Assembly (NCBI RefSeq): GCF_029067145.1
Contig: NZ_JAIEFA010000054.1
Span: 1 to 43,176 of the forward strand
DNA: 43,176 nt
Direction: 5' to 3'
Source of the DNA: Helicobacter sp.
GTDB taxonomy: Bacteria; Campylobacterota; Campylobacteria; Campylobacterales; Helicobacteraceae
Shown: positions 26,257-35,532 of the stretch, piece after piece
Position numbering within the stretch: the stretch's first letter is position 1
Layout of the letters: each line of letters starts with the position of its first letter
Notes under the pieces: generated by a model
Databases searched by the model: none
What the model saw: only the letters and a program-made list of their open reading frames with translations
Told to the model about the DNA's origin: nothing
Made by a program: the position numbers and the translations under genes

Positions 26257-27474
26257 CTAATTTAAAGAATGTGTCTGATAAATATCTATTAATTTCAAAT
26301 AGAAATCTTCATCGCTTTGTTCTTCAATCATTCCACTACTTGCAAACATCGCCCCAAATTGCTGAATAATGCCTTCAAAACGTTTGGGAAATAAATAGCT
26401 TAGAATCTTGGCTGAAACTTCCTTGCGCACCAAAATTGTAGGCGGAATCAGTCCAGATTGCAAAATCCCTTGCAAAAACCCAGAACGATAATAAATATGA
26501 TGATTTTTGCTATGCGGGCAAGTTTTAAGACTCACAATTGTTTTGCATTGGTTGCAATGCACAAACTCACTCAATAATTTAACTTTAATTTTAATATCCT
26601 TTGCCATATCAAAAATAGAATAAATTTTCTGATGGTCATAATAAATCGCCAAATTAGGATAATTTTCCCCGATTGCGATTCTATCACACCCAAGATTTTG
26701 CGCAAGAATCGCGTCCAAAATAATTCCGTGCGCACCAGCAAACAAATAAATATCATCTAGCGGAAAAATGGCGATGCGATTCTTTGGCAAGTAATTTGTG
26801 ATGACAAATTCTAAGCAAATTTTGCGAATATAAAAATCCAATAAACCCTCATTTTGTCGTCTTAATAGCAGCAAAACAAGTAAATCATTCTCCTCTAAGA
26901 TAGAACGAAAAATGCGCTCGTGGATACGCGTAATAGGGGAAGCGTCCAAAACCATTGCTGTAACGCTTTGCGTGCTATTTCTCTTTTTAAATTGTGCAAT
27001 CGCTTGTTTTGTCGCGCGGTCTTTAAAGGCAAAAATTTCTGATTGCAGATGCAATTCATATTCTCCACAAAGCGCGTAATTTCCGAGCCGATTATAAATA
27101 TGCTGTGCCTTTTTGGAATAAATATCTCCGCTCATTATTTTAAACAATCGCGCTTGTTTATCAATCTTAAAAGCAGAATCCACAAGCAATTTACCGCATA
27201 AATGATTTTCGCAAATAAGGGCAATCTCATCACCCTTTTTGGATTCTTTCATCACCTGCTCATTACGTTTTCCTGCGGGTGCTAAAATAAAAGAAAAAGG
27301 AAAGCTTTGCCCATCAAACAATCCTGTATTATCTACTTCGTGCATTTCCTTTTCATTCATCAAATGATTCACAGGAGCAAGCAAACCCTCTTGACATAAG
27401 AGGAGAGCAAACACTGCTTCTTTGTCAATAAATAAAGCAGGTGTAGATAAATTATTTTTTCTTTGTGATTCCAT
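26257..27474 (-). CDS. ATP-sulfurylase-fold protein, catalytic motifs degenerate
   Basis: The 405-residue protein follows the ATP sulfurylase (Sat) plan. Its N-terminal PUA-like domain includes LMNEKEMHEV and LFDGQSFPFSFILAPA. Its nucleotidyltransferase domain has PITRIHERIFR and AGAHGIILDAILAQNLGCDR, and its C-terminal zinc-binding region has Cys307-x2-Cys310 and TCPH (Cys319, His321). The catalytic elements are changed: the first His of HxxH is Thr182, the QTRN motif is not recognisable, and GRD reads GEN (269-271). True ATP sulfurylase activity is therefore doubtful. Orthologues in C. jejuni are labelled possible sulfate adenylyltransferase. It overlaps the upstream regulator gene by 23 bases, implying coupling. 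No cysteine-biosynthesis or sulfate-reduction genes are near. Confidence 0.75.
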   Translation of the reverse strand: MESQRKNNLSTPALFIDKEAVFALLLCQEGLLAPVNHLMNEKEMHEVDNTGLFDGQSFPFSFILAPAGKRNEQVMKESKKGDEIALICENHLCGKLLVDSAFKIDKQARLFKIMSGDIYSKKAQHIYNRLGNYALCGEYELHLQSEIFAFKDRATKQAIAQFKKRNSTQSVTAMVLDASPITRIHERIFRSILEENDLLVLLLLRRQNEGLLDFYIRKICLEFVITNYLPKNRIAIFPLDDIYLFAGAHGIILDAILAQNLGCDRIAIGENYPNLAIYYDHQKIYSIFDMAKDIKIKVKLLSEFVHCNQCKTIVSLKTCPHSKNHHIYYRSGFLQGILQSGLIPPTILVRKEVSAKILSYLFPKRFEGIIQQFGAMFASSGMIEEQSDEDFYLKLIDIYQTHSLN

Positions 27475-28342
27475 ATTTTTTTCGTTTCTCCCATAAACTC
27501 TTGCGAGACATACCTAAACGTTTGCTAAGTTCTGTATCAGGGTATTTGTCTTCAAACCTTAAAATCATTGTTTTAATGTATTCATCAACACTTAATACAT
27601 CTTCTTGGAATCCTTGCGCAATTTCTTTAACATTGATTTCAAAGACATTTTTAAAATTATGTAAATCACCGCCCAAACAAGCAAGAATCACGGGAATATT
27701 TTTGAATGCTTTAATACACTCTTCTTTTTCCTCCCTACGCAAGGTCTCAAATCCTACAATATAAGTTAATTGTGTTTTAGAAATATTTTTAAAAATTTCC
27801 TTATAGTTGTGGGTTTTATACAAAGAAACAAAATTAATGGCAAATTTTTTATGAATCGCATAATTAACAACGCACATATCAATGGCTCGTTGCGACACAC
27901 TTTTGATAATCAAAGGAAAAGAAACTTTTGTGCCAATCGTATAAGTAGGCATTAACAAAGAATCGCAAAAATAATCCCTATAAAATGCGACTTCCTTTTG
28001 TAATTGACGAAAAGCTGTATAATGCTCAATTTTGCGAATCAACTCATCAATCATAAAAGGTTTCACGATGTAATCACTCACGCCGGCTTTCAATGGACGG
28101 GTTACCATTTCATCATTTACATAAGGAATCATTAAAATCACAATAGAATCTTTGAATTTTTCAATCAATGAATAAAAATTTTGACCTGGTATATTTGCTG
28201 AAAGCAAAATAATATCTGCCACTTCAAACTGCAAAGCTTCCTCTATACTCGGCACCATTTCACAAGCGAATCCAAAATGACTCAATTTTGAAGCAATGCT
28301 TTGAGCTAAATAAATTTCATTCTCCACAATCAATATTTTCAT
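27452..28342 (-). CDS. HP1021-family atypical response regulator
   Basis: From ATG 28342 (AGGGGG upstream) the protein is 296 residues. The N-terminal receiver-like domain (1-110) lacks the phospho-acceptor: the site is Ser48 (LLSANIPG), and the acidic pair reads Glu7-Asn8. Lys94 (KPF) is kept. The middle is unrecognised, and the C-terminus (268-296) is a Fis/NtrC-like helix-turn-helix (LSKRLGMSRKSLWEKRKKYG). Five cysteines are at 27, 126, 157, 209 and 222. In H. pylori HP1021 is a phosphorylation-independent regulator that binds oriC and responds to redox state. The same role here is inferred from the domain pattern and the ispDF neighbour. It starts one base after ispDF stops. Confidence 0.88.
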   Translation of the reverse strand: MKILIVENEIYLAQSIASKLSHFGFACEMVPSIEEALQFEVADIILLSANIPGQNFYSLIEKFKDSIVILMIPYVNDEMVTRPLKAGVSDYIVKPFMIDELIRKIEHYTAFRQLQKEVAFYRDYFCDSLLMPTYTIGTKVSFPLIIKSVSQRAIDMCVVNYAIHKKFAINFVSLYKTHNYKEIFKNISKTQLTYIVGFETLRREEKEECIKAFKNIPVILACLGGDLHNFKNVFEINVKEIAQGFQEDVLSVDEYIKTMILRFEDKYPDTELSKRLGMSRKSLWEKRKKYGITKKK

Positions 28343-28343
28343 T

Positions 28344-29558
28344 CTATTCCCCCTCAAGCGAAATAATTTTTTTCCAATCAAAATATTCCAAAACAACACT
28401 TGCTTGCACCAAAATCCCTTCTCCTTTGCCAATAAATCCTAACTTTTCCGTTGTTGTCGCCTTGACATTTACTTTAAATACATTAATTTGCAAAATTTCT
28501 GAAATTTTCTTTTCCATTGCATTTTTATAGGGAGAAATTTTAGGTTTTTGAGCAAAAATTGTAATATCTGCTTGCAAAATATCGTAGCCCACATCACGTA
28601 CAAAATCTACGATAATACGCAACAAATCAGCAGAATTTGCTCCCTTGTAAGCTGGGTCATTATCAGGAAACCATTCGCCAATATCTCCACACCCAATCGC
28701 CCCCAAAAGCGCATCACTTAGCGCGTGCAAACAAACATCTCCATCACTATGCGCAATCAGGCGAAATTCACACGGAATTACGACACAGCCTAGCAAGATT
28801 CCCTCTCCTTTATCCAATGCGTGAATATCACTTCCATTTCCCACAAGGGTGCGTGTGCTAGGGACTGGCAGCGGAATTGTTTTTAAATCCTCTAAAAAAG
28901 TTAATTTTTTTGCCTCCGCTGCTCCTTGAATGAAGCCAATGCTCCCACCTTGTGCAGAAATCGCGCTGCTCTCATCTGTAAAATCTCCATTGTCCAAAGC
29001 AGATTTTAAAACATTTAAACGGCTTAATTGCGGTGTTTGGATAATTTTTAAATTGTCTCGCTTGAGATAGTCTAGCTTGGAATCATTAGAATATACTATT
29101 GTATCGTTTAGCTTCAGATATGGAACAACACAATCATAATTACCGATTTCCTTAAGGACTCTTTGACTCAAAAATGCTGAATTGCAACGCGCAATATCGC
29201 TGACTAGCACATATTCTACGGAATCCTCAAGCGTCATTAGGGCATTTTTTAGCGATTCTTGGCGCGTAGAACCACCCTTTATTAGCACAAAATCTAGTGA
29301 AAATGCGTCCAAATATTTCTGCATATATTTTATTTCGGTGGATTTTGCACTTAAAACACAATGCACAAAAGGATAAATATCACGAAAATCTAATGCAACC
29401 TTTAACCAAAGTGGAATCTCACCCACGCGCAACCATTGTTTTTTGGGCAATCTAAGCATTTGAACTGATTTGTGCACCATTTCACTTGATGATAAAGCTG
29501 ACAAGCAAAAGCGACTACTATCGCCCGCACCCAACAAAATCAATGCGATATTTGACAA
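28344..29558 (-). CDS. ispDF: Bifunctional IspD/IspF isoprenoid enzyme
   Basis: A fusion of 2-C-methyl-D-erythritol 4-phosphate cytidylyltransferase (IspD, about 1-225) and 2-C-methyl-D-erythritol 2,4-cyclodiphosphate synthase (IspF, about 240-404), two non-consecutive steps of the MEP pathway. IspD shows LLGAGDSSRF, GGSTRQESLKNAL and VSDIARC. IspF shows the zinc site D244-x-H246 (GSDIHAL), HSDGDVCLHALSDALLG and TTEKLGFIGKGEG. The fusion is typical of Campylobacterota and some Alphaproteobacteria. It leads a tight operon with the HP1021-like regulator. Confidence 0.96.
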   Translation of the reverse strand: MSNIALILLGAGDSSRFCLSALSSSEMVHKSVQMLRLPKKQWLRVGEIPLWLKVALDFRDIYPFVHCVLSAKSTEIKYMQKYLDAFSLDFVLIKGGSTRQESLKNALMTLEDSVEYVLVSDIARCNSAFLSQRVLKEIGNYDCVVPYLKLNDTIVYSNDSKLDYLKRDNLKIIQTPQLSRLNVLKSALDNGDFTDESSAISAQGGSIGFIQGAAEAKKLTFLEDLKTIPLPVPSTRTLVGNGSDIHALDKGEGILLGCVVIPCEFRLIAHSDGDVCLHALSDALLGAIGCGDIGEWFPDNDPAYKGANSADLLRIIVDFVRDVGYDILQADITIFAQKPKISPYKNAMEKKISEILQINVFKVNVKATTTEKLGFIGKGEGILVQASVVLEYFDWKKIISLEGE

Positions 29559-29601
29559 ATAAATTCCTTGATTTAAAAAATTGTGGAATTATACATTTTG
29601 A

Positions 29602-29634
29602 AAGTTTTAGAATCCCTTTAGGATTCAAAAACTT
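29602..29634 (-). terminator. Strong stem-loop at the chemoreceptor stop codon
   Basis: A 14-bp inverted repeat (29602-29615 and 29621-29634) with one mismatch and a 5-base loop; the inner part is GAATCC/GGATTC. It begins within the stop codon of the MCP gene. A clean U-run is lacking, so it may be a terminator for the MCP or a 3'-end stabiliser. Confidence 0.5.
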
Positions 29635-31276
29635 AAATTTTGAAGTGATTAATATGATTTTTTAAGACATTTGCAATATTTTTAAGCGTTTGCGCCGCTT
29701 CTGTATTGTTCTCCATCAATTCTGCGGTATTTTTAGAATCCCTTGAAATTTCATCTAATCCTTTAGACAGATTTTCCATATCCTGCACTTGTTCATAAGT
29801 TGCATTCGTTACTTCTTTTGCTTTACTTAAAGAATCGCTTGCTTGAGAATTGATTTGTCCCAAGATTTCACTTGCTTCATTTGCAAGTTCCATACCTTTT
29901 TCTACCTGTGGAACTGCATTTTGAATCGCCTCTACCGCAGTTTGCGTTTCACCTTGTATTACCTCAATCATTCTTGTAATCTCTGAAGTTGCCACCCCTG
30001 TACGTTCGGCCAATTTTCTAATCTCATCAGAAACAACAGCAAATCCTCTCCCGGCTTCCCCTGCTCTTGCAGCTTCAATCGCAGCATTGAGCGCAAGGAG
30101 ATTGGTTTGGTCTGTGATTTCTTTAATTAAATCCGCGCTTCCACCAATTTCTTGAGAGTGTTTTTCAAGCATACGAATATGTTCTGATGAAAGAGTAACG
30201 GTTTCTGTAATGCGCTCAATACTTTCTACCGTTGTTTTCATAGCTTCTATACATTTATCGGATAGATTTGTGGTATATTCAGAATTTTCCTCTGTTTGTT
30301 TTGCAATATTTGAAATATGATTTACAGCATTCATTACTTGCTTGATACGTTCTGTTGAAACTTCTGAACTTTGAACCTGACGATAAGATGAAGATTTAGA
30401 TTCCTCAGAACTTTTTGTTACTTCATTTGCACGTTCATTAAGCTCTTGGGTAGATTTCATAATTTCCGCAACAATCTCTCTAAGTTTTTCTTGCATTTGC
30501 TCCATAGAAGCAAGCATACTTTCTTCATATTGTGTTCTAATAGGAGTATTCAAATTGCCATTTGCAATACTAAGCACTACTTTAACAACTTCTTTTGGTT
30601 CTCCACCCAAAGAGGAGATGACCAACCTAGAAATATAAATTGCAGTTAAAATTGCCACAATCAAAGAAATAATAGTCAGCATCATCGTTAGGGACAAATA
30701 ATTATCAATCTCATCAATTGCTGTTTTAGTAAGCTTTTGATTCTTGCCTTCTTGATAATCTATAAACTCATTAATCACATTTAGCCATTCTACAAATGCT
30801 CCACGCGCTTGATTAATCAACAACTCATTTGCACCAATTCTATCAGATTGTGCTTTTTTGGTGATAATTTCAGAAATCATAGGCATTGTTTTGGCTTCTA
30901 CACCCTTAATGCGTTGCAAAATCTCCTTGTCTTTTGCATCTACCATATGCACATCTTTAAAAATTTCGTCCATTTTAATTGCGGAATCTTTATAGAATTC
31001 TTCTAGTTTTTGAATTAAACGCAAAGTATTTTCAATCTCTTGCACATTGTCCAAAATCACAACATCACGCACTGCAATTGCTCTATCATGCACGCTTCCA
31101 CGAAAATTAATTGCGTATCTTTGTTTGACCGCATTAACCCCTGTCATTTCTGCCAATGTTTTTTCTACAAAACTAATCTTAATATATCCTGTAATGGAGA
31201 TAACCAAAATAAAAGCTAAAATAATGCCAAACCCTATAAAAAGCTGTGCTTTTAACGATAAATTTCTTCCAATCAT
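29633..31276 (-). CDS. Methyl-accepting chemotaxis protein
   Basis: A 547-residue transmembrane chemoreceptor. It has TM1 at about 11-32, a helical periplasmic sensor of about 160 residues (4-helix-bundle type, no PAS/Cache signature), TM2 at about 192-215, a HAMP-like linker and a long signalling coiled coil. The hairpin tip (TDQTNLLALNAAIEAARAGE) is perfectly conserved. The ligand cannot be deduced from sequence. There is no C-terminal CheR-tether pentapeptide; the protein ends NHINHFKI. It is monocistronic with its own candidate promoter and a hairpin at its end. It would feed the CheW/CheV/CheAY proteins encoded at 2.5-6.4 kb. Confidence 0.94.
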   Translation of the reverse strand: MIGRNLSLKAQLFIGFGIILAFILVISITGYIKISFVEKTLAEMTGVNAVKQRYAINFRGSVHDRAIAVRDVVILDNVQEIENTLRLIQKLEEFYKDSAIKMDEIFKDVHMVDAKDKEILQRIKGVEAKTMPMISEIITKKAQSDRIGANELLINQARGAFVEWLNVINEFIDYQEGKNQKLTKTAIDEIDNYLSLTMMLTIISLIVAILTAIYISRLVISSLGGEPKEVVKVVLSIANGNLNTPIRTQYEESMLASMEQMQEKLREIVAEIMKSTQELNERANEVTKSSEESKSSSYRQVQSSEVSTERIKQVMNAVNHISNIAKQTEENSEYTTNLSDKCIEAMKTTVESIERITETVTLSSEHIRMLEKHSQEIGGSADLIKEITDQTNLLALNAAIEAARAGEAGRGFAVVSDEIRKLAERTGVATSEITRMIEVIQGETQTAVEAIQNAVPQVEKGMELANEASEILGQINSQASDSLSKAKEVTNATYEQVQDMENLSKGLDEISRDSKNTAELMENNTEAAQTLKNIANVLKNHINHFKI

Positions 31277-31311
31277 AAATATCCCTGTCTTTTTAAATAA
31301 GATTACGCTAA

Positions 31312-31317
31312 ATTGTA
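31312..31317 (-). promoter_or_regulatory. Candidate -10 for the chemoreceptor gene
   Basis: TACAAT on the minus strand, about 36 bases before the MCP start. It suggests sigma-70 rather than flagellar sigma control; no CGATAA-type box was seen in this gap. Confidence 0.4.
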
Positions 31318-31347
31318 TCCCATCTTTTATTAAATGAACTTTATTTA

Positions 31348-32679
31348 CTATTTACTTTGATTTTCTTTAATTATCTTTGCAATAAGTTCTAATGGGTGTA
31401 AAAATGGAATCTCTACATTTGCCTGATACAACGCATTGCTTAACTGCATACGGCAAGCACTACATTCTGCTACAACAAACTGCGCCTGTGTTTTTTCTAT
31501 CATTTTTGCTTTTTTATTTCCTACTTTACTAGCTAATGCGAATCGCTCTGTTTGTATTGTAACACCACCAAATCCACAACAAGTGGTGGAATCCTCCATT
31601 TCAATGAGCTGATAATTTTGCTGCAATAATTTACGCGGTTCTTGATAAATTCCAAGCACTTTTCTTGCGTGGCACGGGTCGTGGTAAGTAAAGGTTTGTT
31701 TTATAGATTGCAATCCTTGCTTGAGGCGATTTTGTTCTATATTGTTTAAAATCTCTACTAAATTTGTCTGGGATTCCAAATATTTACTCGCCATATAGAT
31801 TTTTGGCAAAAGCTTCTCTATTCTTGATTTTAGTTCTAAATCCTTCTCCATAAAATGCTTCCAATCCTCCAATACCATTGCGCCACAAGTCGCCTCTGGA
31901 ATCAAAATCGCATCAACTTCGTCTATAAAACTTTCAAAATATTCTACATTTTGGCGAATAAGCGTATCTACACTTGCGAAATCCCCCGTAAAATAAGCAG
32001 GTGCGCCACAACATTTTTGCCCTTTTGCTAGCTTTGCATTGATTTGTAGAGCCTCTAAAATCACTAGCAAAGATTCACCCACATTTTTATAATTATAATT
32101 TCCTAAGCAGCCAATAAAAATTGCTACTTTCCTAGACTTTTGGGATTGTTTGGAATCGGCAAAACAGATTTCCTCTGAATGGGAATTTAGAAAACTTCTC
32201 TTTGCGATTCCTCCAAAGATTCTATTTTTAACCAAAGGCAAGGCAAAACGCGGCTGAATAGAATTACCATCTTTTGTTGCTTGATACAACAAAGGGGCAA
32301 AAATCGCGCCAAGTTTGAATCCAAAATCCATTATTTTTCTATGTTTCAAAAGATAAAAAAAGACACGTTTAAACCAAGCAATTCCATATTTTTGAGCAAT
32401 CTCATAACGGATATTTTCAATCAAAGTATCTGTGGGCAAAGAATTAGGGCAAACACGCACACAAGTTGTGCATAAAAAACAAGTTTCAAAAATATCTTTA
32501 GCATTTTTATCTAACGGAATCTCTTTGCGCTGATATGCACCCAAAAGGTCAATAAAGCCACGTGGAGAAGTCGCCTCATCTCCATTAATGCTAAAAATCG
32601 TGCAATCAGGCAAACATTTGCCACATTTCACGCAGGCATTGCTTGTTTTTAAATAATCGTAATTGTCAAAATGCGCCAT
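31348..32679 (-). CDS. Fe-S oxidoreductase subunit (GlcF/LutA/GlpC-like)
   Basis: A 443-residue electron-transfer protein with two 4Fe-4S ferredoxin motifs, Cys16-19-22-26 (CVKCGKCLPDC) and Cys67-70-73-77 (CFLCTTCVRVC). Two CCG domains follow (KCCGAPAYF and TTCCGFGGV), as in heterodisulfide-reductase-related subunits. Family members pass electrons from glycolate, lactate or glycerol-3-phosphate dehydrogenases to quinone. The H. pylori homologue (HP0666) is annotated glpC, but the dehydrogenase partner (glcD/lutB-like) is not in this window, so the substrate is open. It follows hemN by 15 bases. Confidence 0.85.
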   Translation of the reverse strand: MAHFDNYDYLKTSNACVKCGKCLPDCTIFSINGDEATSPRGFIDLLGAYQRKEIPLDKNAKDIFETCFLCTTCVRVCPNSLPTDTLIENIRYEIAQKYGIAWFKRVFFYLLKHRKIMDFGFKLGAIFAPLLYQATKDGNSIQPRFALPLVKNRIFGGIAKRSFLNSHSEEICFADSKQSQKSRKVAIFIGCLGNYNYKNVGESLLVILEALQINAKLAKGQKCCGAPAYFTGDFASVDTLIRQNVEYFESFIDEVDAILIPEATCGAMVLEDWKHFMEKDLELKSRIEKLLPKIYMASKYLESQTNLVEILNNIEQNRLKQGLQSIKQTFTYHDPCHARKVLGIYQEPRKLLQQNYQLIEMEDSTTCCGFGGVTIQTERFALASKVGNKKAKMIEKTQAQFVVAECSACRMQLSNALYQANVEIPFLHPLELIAKIIKENQSK

Positions 32680-32694
32680 TGGTTACCTTAATTT

Positions 32695-34068
32695 TTAAAT
32701 TGTTTTACTAAAAACTTTTTGATTGGTATTAAACTTTTTTAAATAAGCATCAAATGGCATTGCGATATTACGAATCAACAACGCACCCGTTTCGCTCACC
32801 CAAATCCCTTTTGCATTTATCTCTACCAATCCCGCTTCTTCCAAAGGCTTTAGCTCCTCTAACGATTCTTTAAAATATTCTTTAAAATCAATCGCAAATT
32901 GTTGATTGATTGCATTAAAATCCAATTTAAAATTACTCATTAATTGCATAATTACCGCTTTTCTAATCTTATCCTCATCACTTAGCCTAATGCCTTTCGC
33001 AAAAGGCAAGTGATGATTGTCCAATGCCTCTTGGTATTGTGCCAAATCTTTATAATTTTGCGCATAATAATCCTTACCCCCGCCAATAGAAGTCAGCCCG
33101 ATTCCAATTGTTTGCGTGCCTCCTTGCGTGCTATATCCTTGAAAATTGCGTTGTAATTGCCCTTTTTGTATGGATTTAAACAGCTCATCATCAGGCTTTG
33201 CAAAATGGTCCATTCCAATCATTTGGTAACCATTTTGAAGCAAATAATCAATTGTCCATTCTAGGATTCTAAGCTTTTCCTCTGGATGTGGGAGAGTGGT
33301 TTCATCAATCTTGCGCATTGTTTTTTTAATCCAAGGAACATGCGCATAGTTAAAGACAGCAAAGCGGTCTGGATTGAGAAGCAGGCAGGATTCTAAAGTC
33401 TTCTTAAAAGTCTCCAAACTCTGATAAGGCAAGCCATAGATTAAATCAAAATTAATAGAAGTAATCTCATAATCTCTTGCAAGCTGGATTGCGTTTTGGA
33501 CAAGCGTAAAAGACTGGATTCTATGAATCGCCTCCTGCACTTTTGCGTCAAAATCTTGGATTCCAAAGCTTAAGCGGTTAAAACCTCCTTTTTTGAGCAC
33601 TTCCATTTGTGAGCGTTCAAAGAATCTAGGGTCAATCTCACAGGCAATTTCTGCATTTTGTCCAAAATTTGGAAAAGTATTTTTCAATAAATCAATCAAA
33701 ACCCCCAATTCTTCTGCATTAAAAAATGTAGGAGTGCCGCCGCCAAAATGGAGTTGATACACGGGTTTGTTTGTATCCATTGCATTTTTTAATAATTCTA
33801 GCTCTTTTTTGAGATATTCTAAATAAGTTTTTTTATTTTCCTCTTTGCTTGTATAGACTACATTGCAACCACAAAAATAACAAGCACTACGACAAAAAGG
33901 CAAATGCACATAAAGAGAGAGGGGGCTTGTATCTGCCTTTAAATCTTGCAAATACAAATCCAAAGTATAGTTTTCGCTAAACTCCACCGCAGTGGGATAG
34001 CTTGTATAACGCGGACCAGGCTTAGAATAAGTGGCAAATTGCTTAAAATCAATCTTATTGGATTGCAT
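32695..34068 (-). CDS. hemN: Oxygen-independent coproporphyrinogen III dehydrogenase
   Basis: HemN is a radical-SAM enzyme that decarboxylates coproporphyrinogen III to protoporphyrinogen IX without oxygen. The N-terminal Cys motif (Cys59, Cys63, Cys66, Cys68; PFCRSACYFCGC) includes the extra cysteine typical of true HemN. The PGPRYTSYPTA segment, FGGGTPT and GLPYQ motifs are also present. At 457 residues it matches true HemN rather than the shorter HemW. It is 24 bases after the small conserved gene, in an argF-DUF2603-hemN order similar to C. jejuni. Confidence 0.95.
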   Translation of the reverse strand: MQSNKIDFKQFATYSKPGPRYTSYPTAVEFSENYTLDLYLQDLKADTSPLSLYVHLPFCRSACYFCGCNVVYTSKEENKKTYLEYLKKELELLKNAMDTNKPVYQLHFGGGTPTFFNAEELGVLIDLLKNTFPNFGQNAEIACEIDPRFFERSQMEVLKKGGFNRLSFGIQDFDAKVQEAIHRIQSFTLVQNAIQLARDYEITSINFDLIYGLPYQSLETFKKTLESCLLLNPDRFAVFNYAHVPWIKKTMRKIDETTLPHPEEKLRILEWTIDYLLQNGYQMIGMDHFAKPDDELFKSIQKGQLQRNFQGYSTQGGTQTIGIGLTSIGGGKDYYAQNYKDLAQYQEALDNHHLPFAKGIRLSDEDKIRKAVIMQLMSNFKLDFNAINQQFAIDFKEYFKESLEELKPLEEAGLVEINAKGIWVSETGALLIRNIAMPFDAYLKKFNTNQKVFSKTI

Positions 34069-34092
34069 TTTGTGGAATCCTTCAACTAAAAA

Positions 34093-34515
34093 TTAAAATG
34101 AATCTGGGATTTTTGGAATCTCAAAGAACAAATAAGGATAACGTTTTTTAAGATTTTTTACCAAAGCTTTGGGTTCTTTTTCGTAATTTTTGATTTCTTT
34201 TAATGCAATGCACCACACATCTTCAAAATCCACCGGCACATTATAATAAATTTCTTTTTCTAGCTTAAACAGATATTTATCTATCTCAAGCTGTTTAGCG
34301 GATTCTAAAAGTTGTTGCATATTTTTTTTGGATACCAAATAAAATTCTTGTGCGTTTTTGTCTTTGAAACAATAAGTCAAATCTCCGTCCAAGTCAGAAT
34401 CATAAACCTTAGATTGTGTCTTTGCATTGCGGATAATCTCTTGCAATGAATCATAAAGATTATTTGCCTGCTGGACTGAATTGTTTTGTTTTACTAGCGG
34501 TTTTGGTGCAGCCAA
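34093..34515 (-). CDS. Conserved Campylobacterota protein, probably DUF2603/UPF0763
   Basis: A 140-residue soluble protein with no signal peptide. It contains DLDGDLTYCFKDKNAQEFYL, a helix with SKKNMQQLLESAKQL and a C-terminal FFEIPKIPDSF. The location between argF and hemN and the length suggest the DUF2603 (UPF0763) family; function is unknown. It starts at a TTG (34515) with GGAG 7 bases upstream and overlaps the end of argF by 22 bases, so it is translationally coupled. The family name is from memory and should be checked. Confidence 0.7.
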   Translation of the reverse strand: MAAPKPLVKQNNSVQQANNLYDSLQEIIRNAKTQSKVYDSDLDGDLTYCFKDKNAQEFYLVSKKNMQQLLESAKQLEIDKYLFKLEKEIYYNVPVDFEDVWCIALKEIKNYEKEPKALVKNLKKRYPYLFFEIPKIPDSF

Positions 34516-35414
34516 ACCATTACTCCTTTTTGCGCGTGTAGGCGATTTTCTGCCTCTTGAAAAATCTTACTCTGCTCTGATTCTAATACTTCCTCGCTGA
34601 CTTCTTGTCCGCGATAGGCTGGCAAACAATGCAAAAAGATTGCATCTTGTTTGGCAAGCTTCATCAACTCACTATCCACGCAATACTCTTGAAATGCTTT
34701 TTTTCTTGCTTCTTTTTGCTCTTCTTGTCCCATAGACGCCCAAGTGTCAGTCGTTACAACATCTGCACCCAAAATCGCCTCTTTGGGATTCTCACTTAGC
34801 AGAATCTTTGCGCCTGAAATTTTAGCAAAACTTTCGGCTTTTTGGAGAATATTTTGAGAAACTTTATAATCTTTTGGCGAAGCAATCCGCAAGGTAAAGC
34901 CAAGCTTAGCCGCAAGCATAAGCCAAGAATGCGCCATATTGTTTCCATCGCCAATATACGCAACGATGGGATTCTTATCTTTGCCACATTCTTGCATTGT
35001 CATAAAATCCGCCAACAATTGCATCGGGTGAAAATCATCGCTTAGCCCATTGATTACAGGCACATTAGAATAAGCAGCAAACTCTTCTAAACGCGAATGT
35101 TCGTGCGTCCGCATCATCACCAAATCCACCATAGAAGACAACACGCGCGCGGTATCCTTAATCGGCTCTCCGCGCCCTAATTGCGTATCATTGCTAGAAA
35201 GAAAGATTCCATTACCACCCAACTGATAGATTCCTGTTTCAAAACTCACGCGCGTTCTTGTGGAGTTTTTCTCAAAAATCATACCTAAAGTCTTGTGCGC
35301 AAGTGGATTGCTGTATATACCACTTTTTACTTCGTTTTTAAGAGTTTTAGCGAGGGTTAGAATCTCTAAAATCTCTTCCTTGCTAAAATCCGCCAAAGTT
35401 AAAAAATGTCGCAT
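34494..35414 (-). CDS. argF: Ornithine carbamoyltransferase
   Basis: ArgF condenses ornithine with carbamoyl phosphate to citrulline. The carbamoyl-phosphate loop STRTR (51-55), the HPMQLLADF segment and the ornithine-binding HCLP (262-265) are intact over 306 residues. It is the first gene of a minus-strand group argF-DUF2603-hemN-Fe-S reductase and diverges from hypA across 118 bases. Confidence 0.96.
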   Translation of the reverse strand: MRHFLTLADFSKEEILEILTLAKTLKNEVKSGIYSNPLAHKTLGMIFEKNSTRTRVSFETGIYQLGGNGIFLSSNDTQLGRGEPIKDTARVLSSMVDLVMMRTHEHSRLEEFAAYSNVPVINGLSDDFHPMQLLADFMTMQECGKDKNPIVAYIGDGNNMAHSWLMLAAKLGFTLRIASPKDYKVSQNILQKAESFAKISGAKILLSENPKEAILGADVVTTDTWASMGQEEQKEARKKAFQEYCVDSELMKLAKQDAIFLHCLPAYRGQEVSEEVLESEQSKIFQEAENRLHAQKGVMVWLHQNR

Positions 35415-35502
35415 TTTGTAACCCCAAATAATTTAAATTAAAAGGTCTGATTTTACCCAATCAAACTAAAATAAAACTTTAAACAAAATCAAAGGCTTAT
35501 CA

Positions 35503-35508
35503 TACAAT
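35503..35508 (+). promoter_or_regulatory. Candidate -10 for hypA
   Basis: TACAAT 25 bases before the hypA ATG, giving a very short leader that contains the AAGG ribosome site. Confidence 0.45.
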
Positions 35509-35532
35509 AATTTTTACTAAAAAAGGTTCAAT

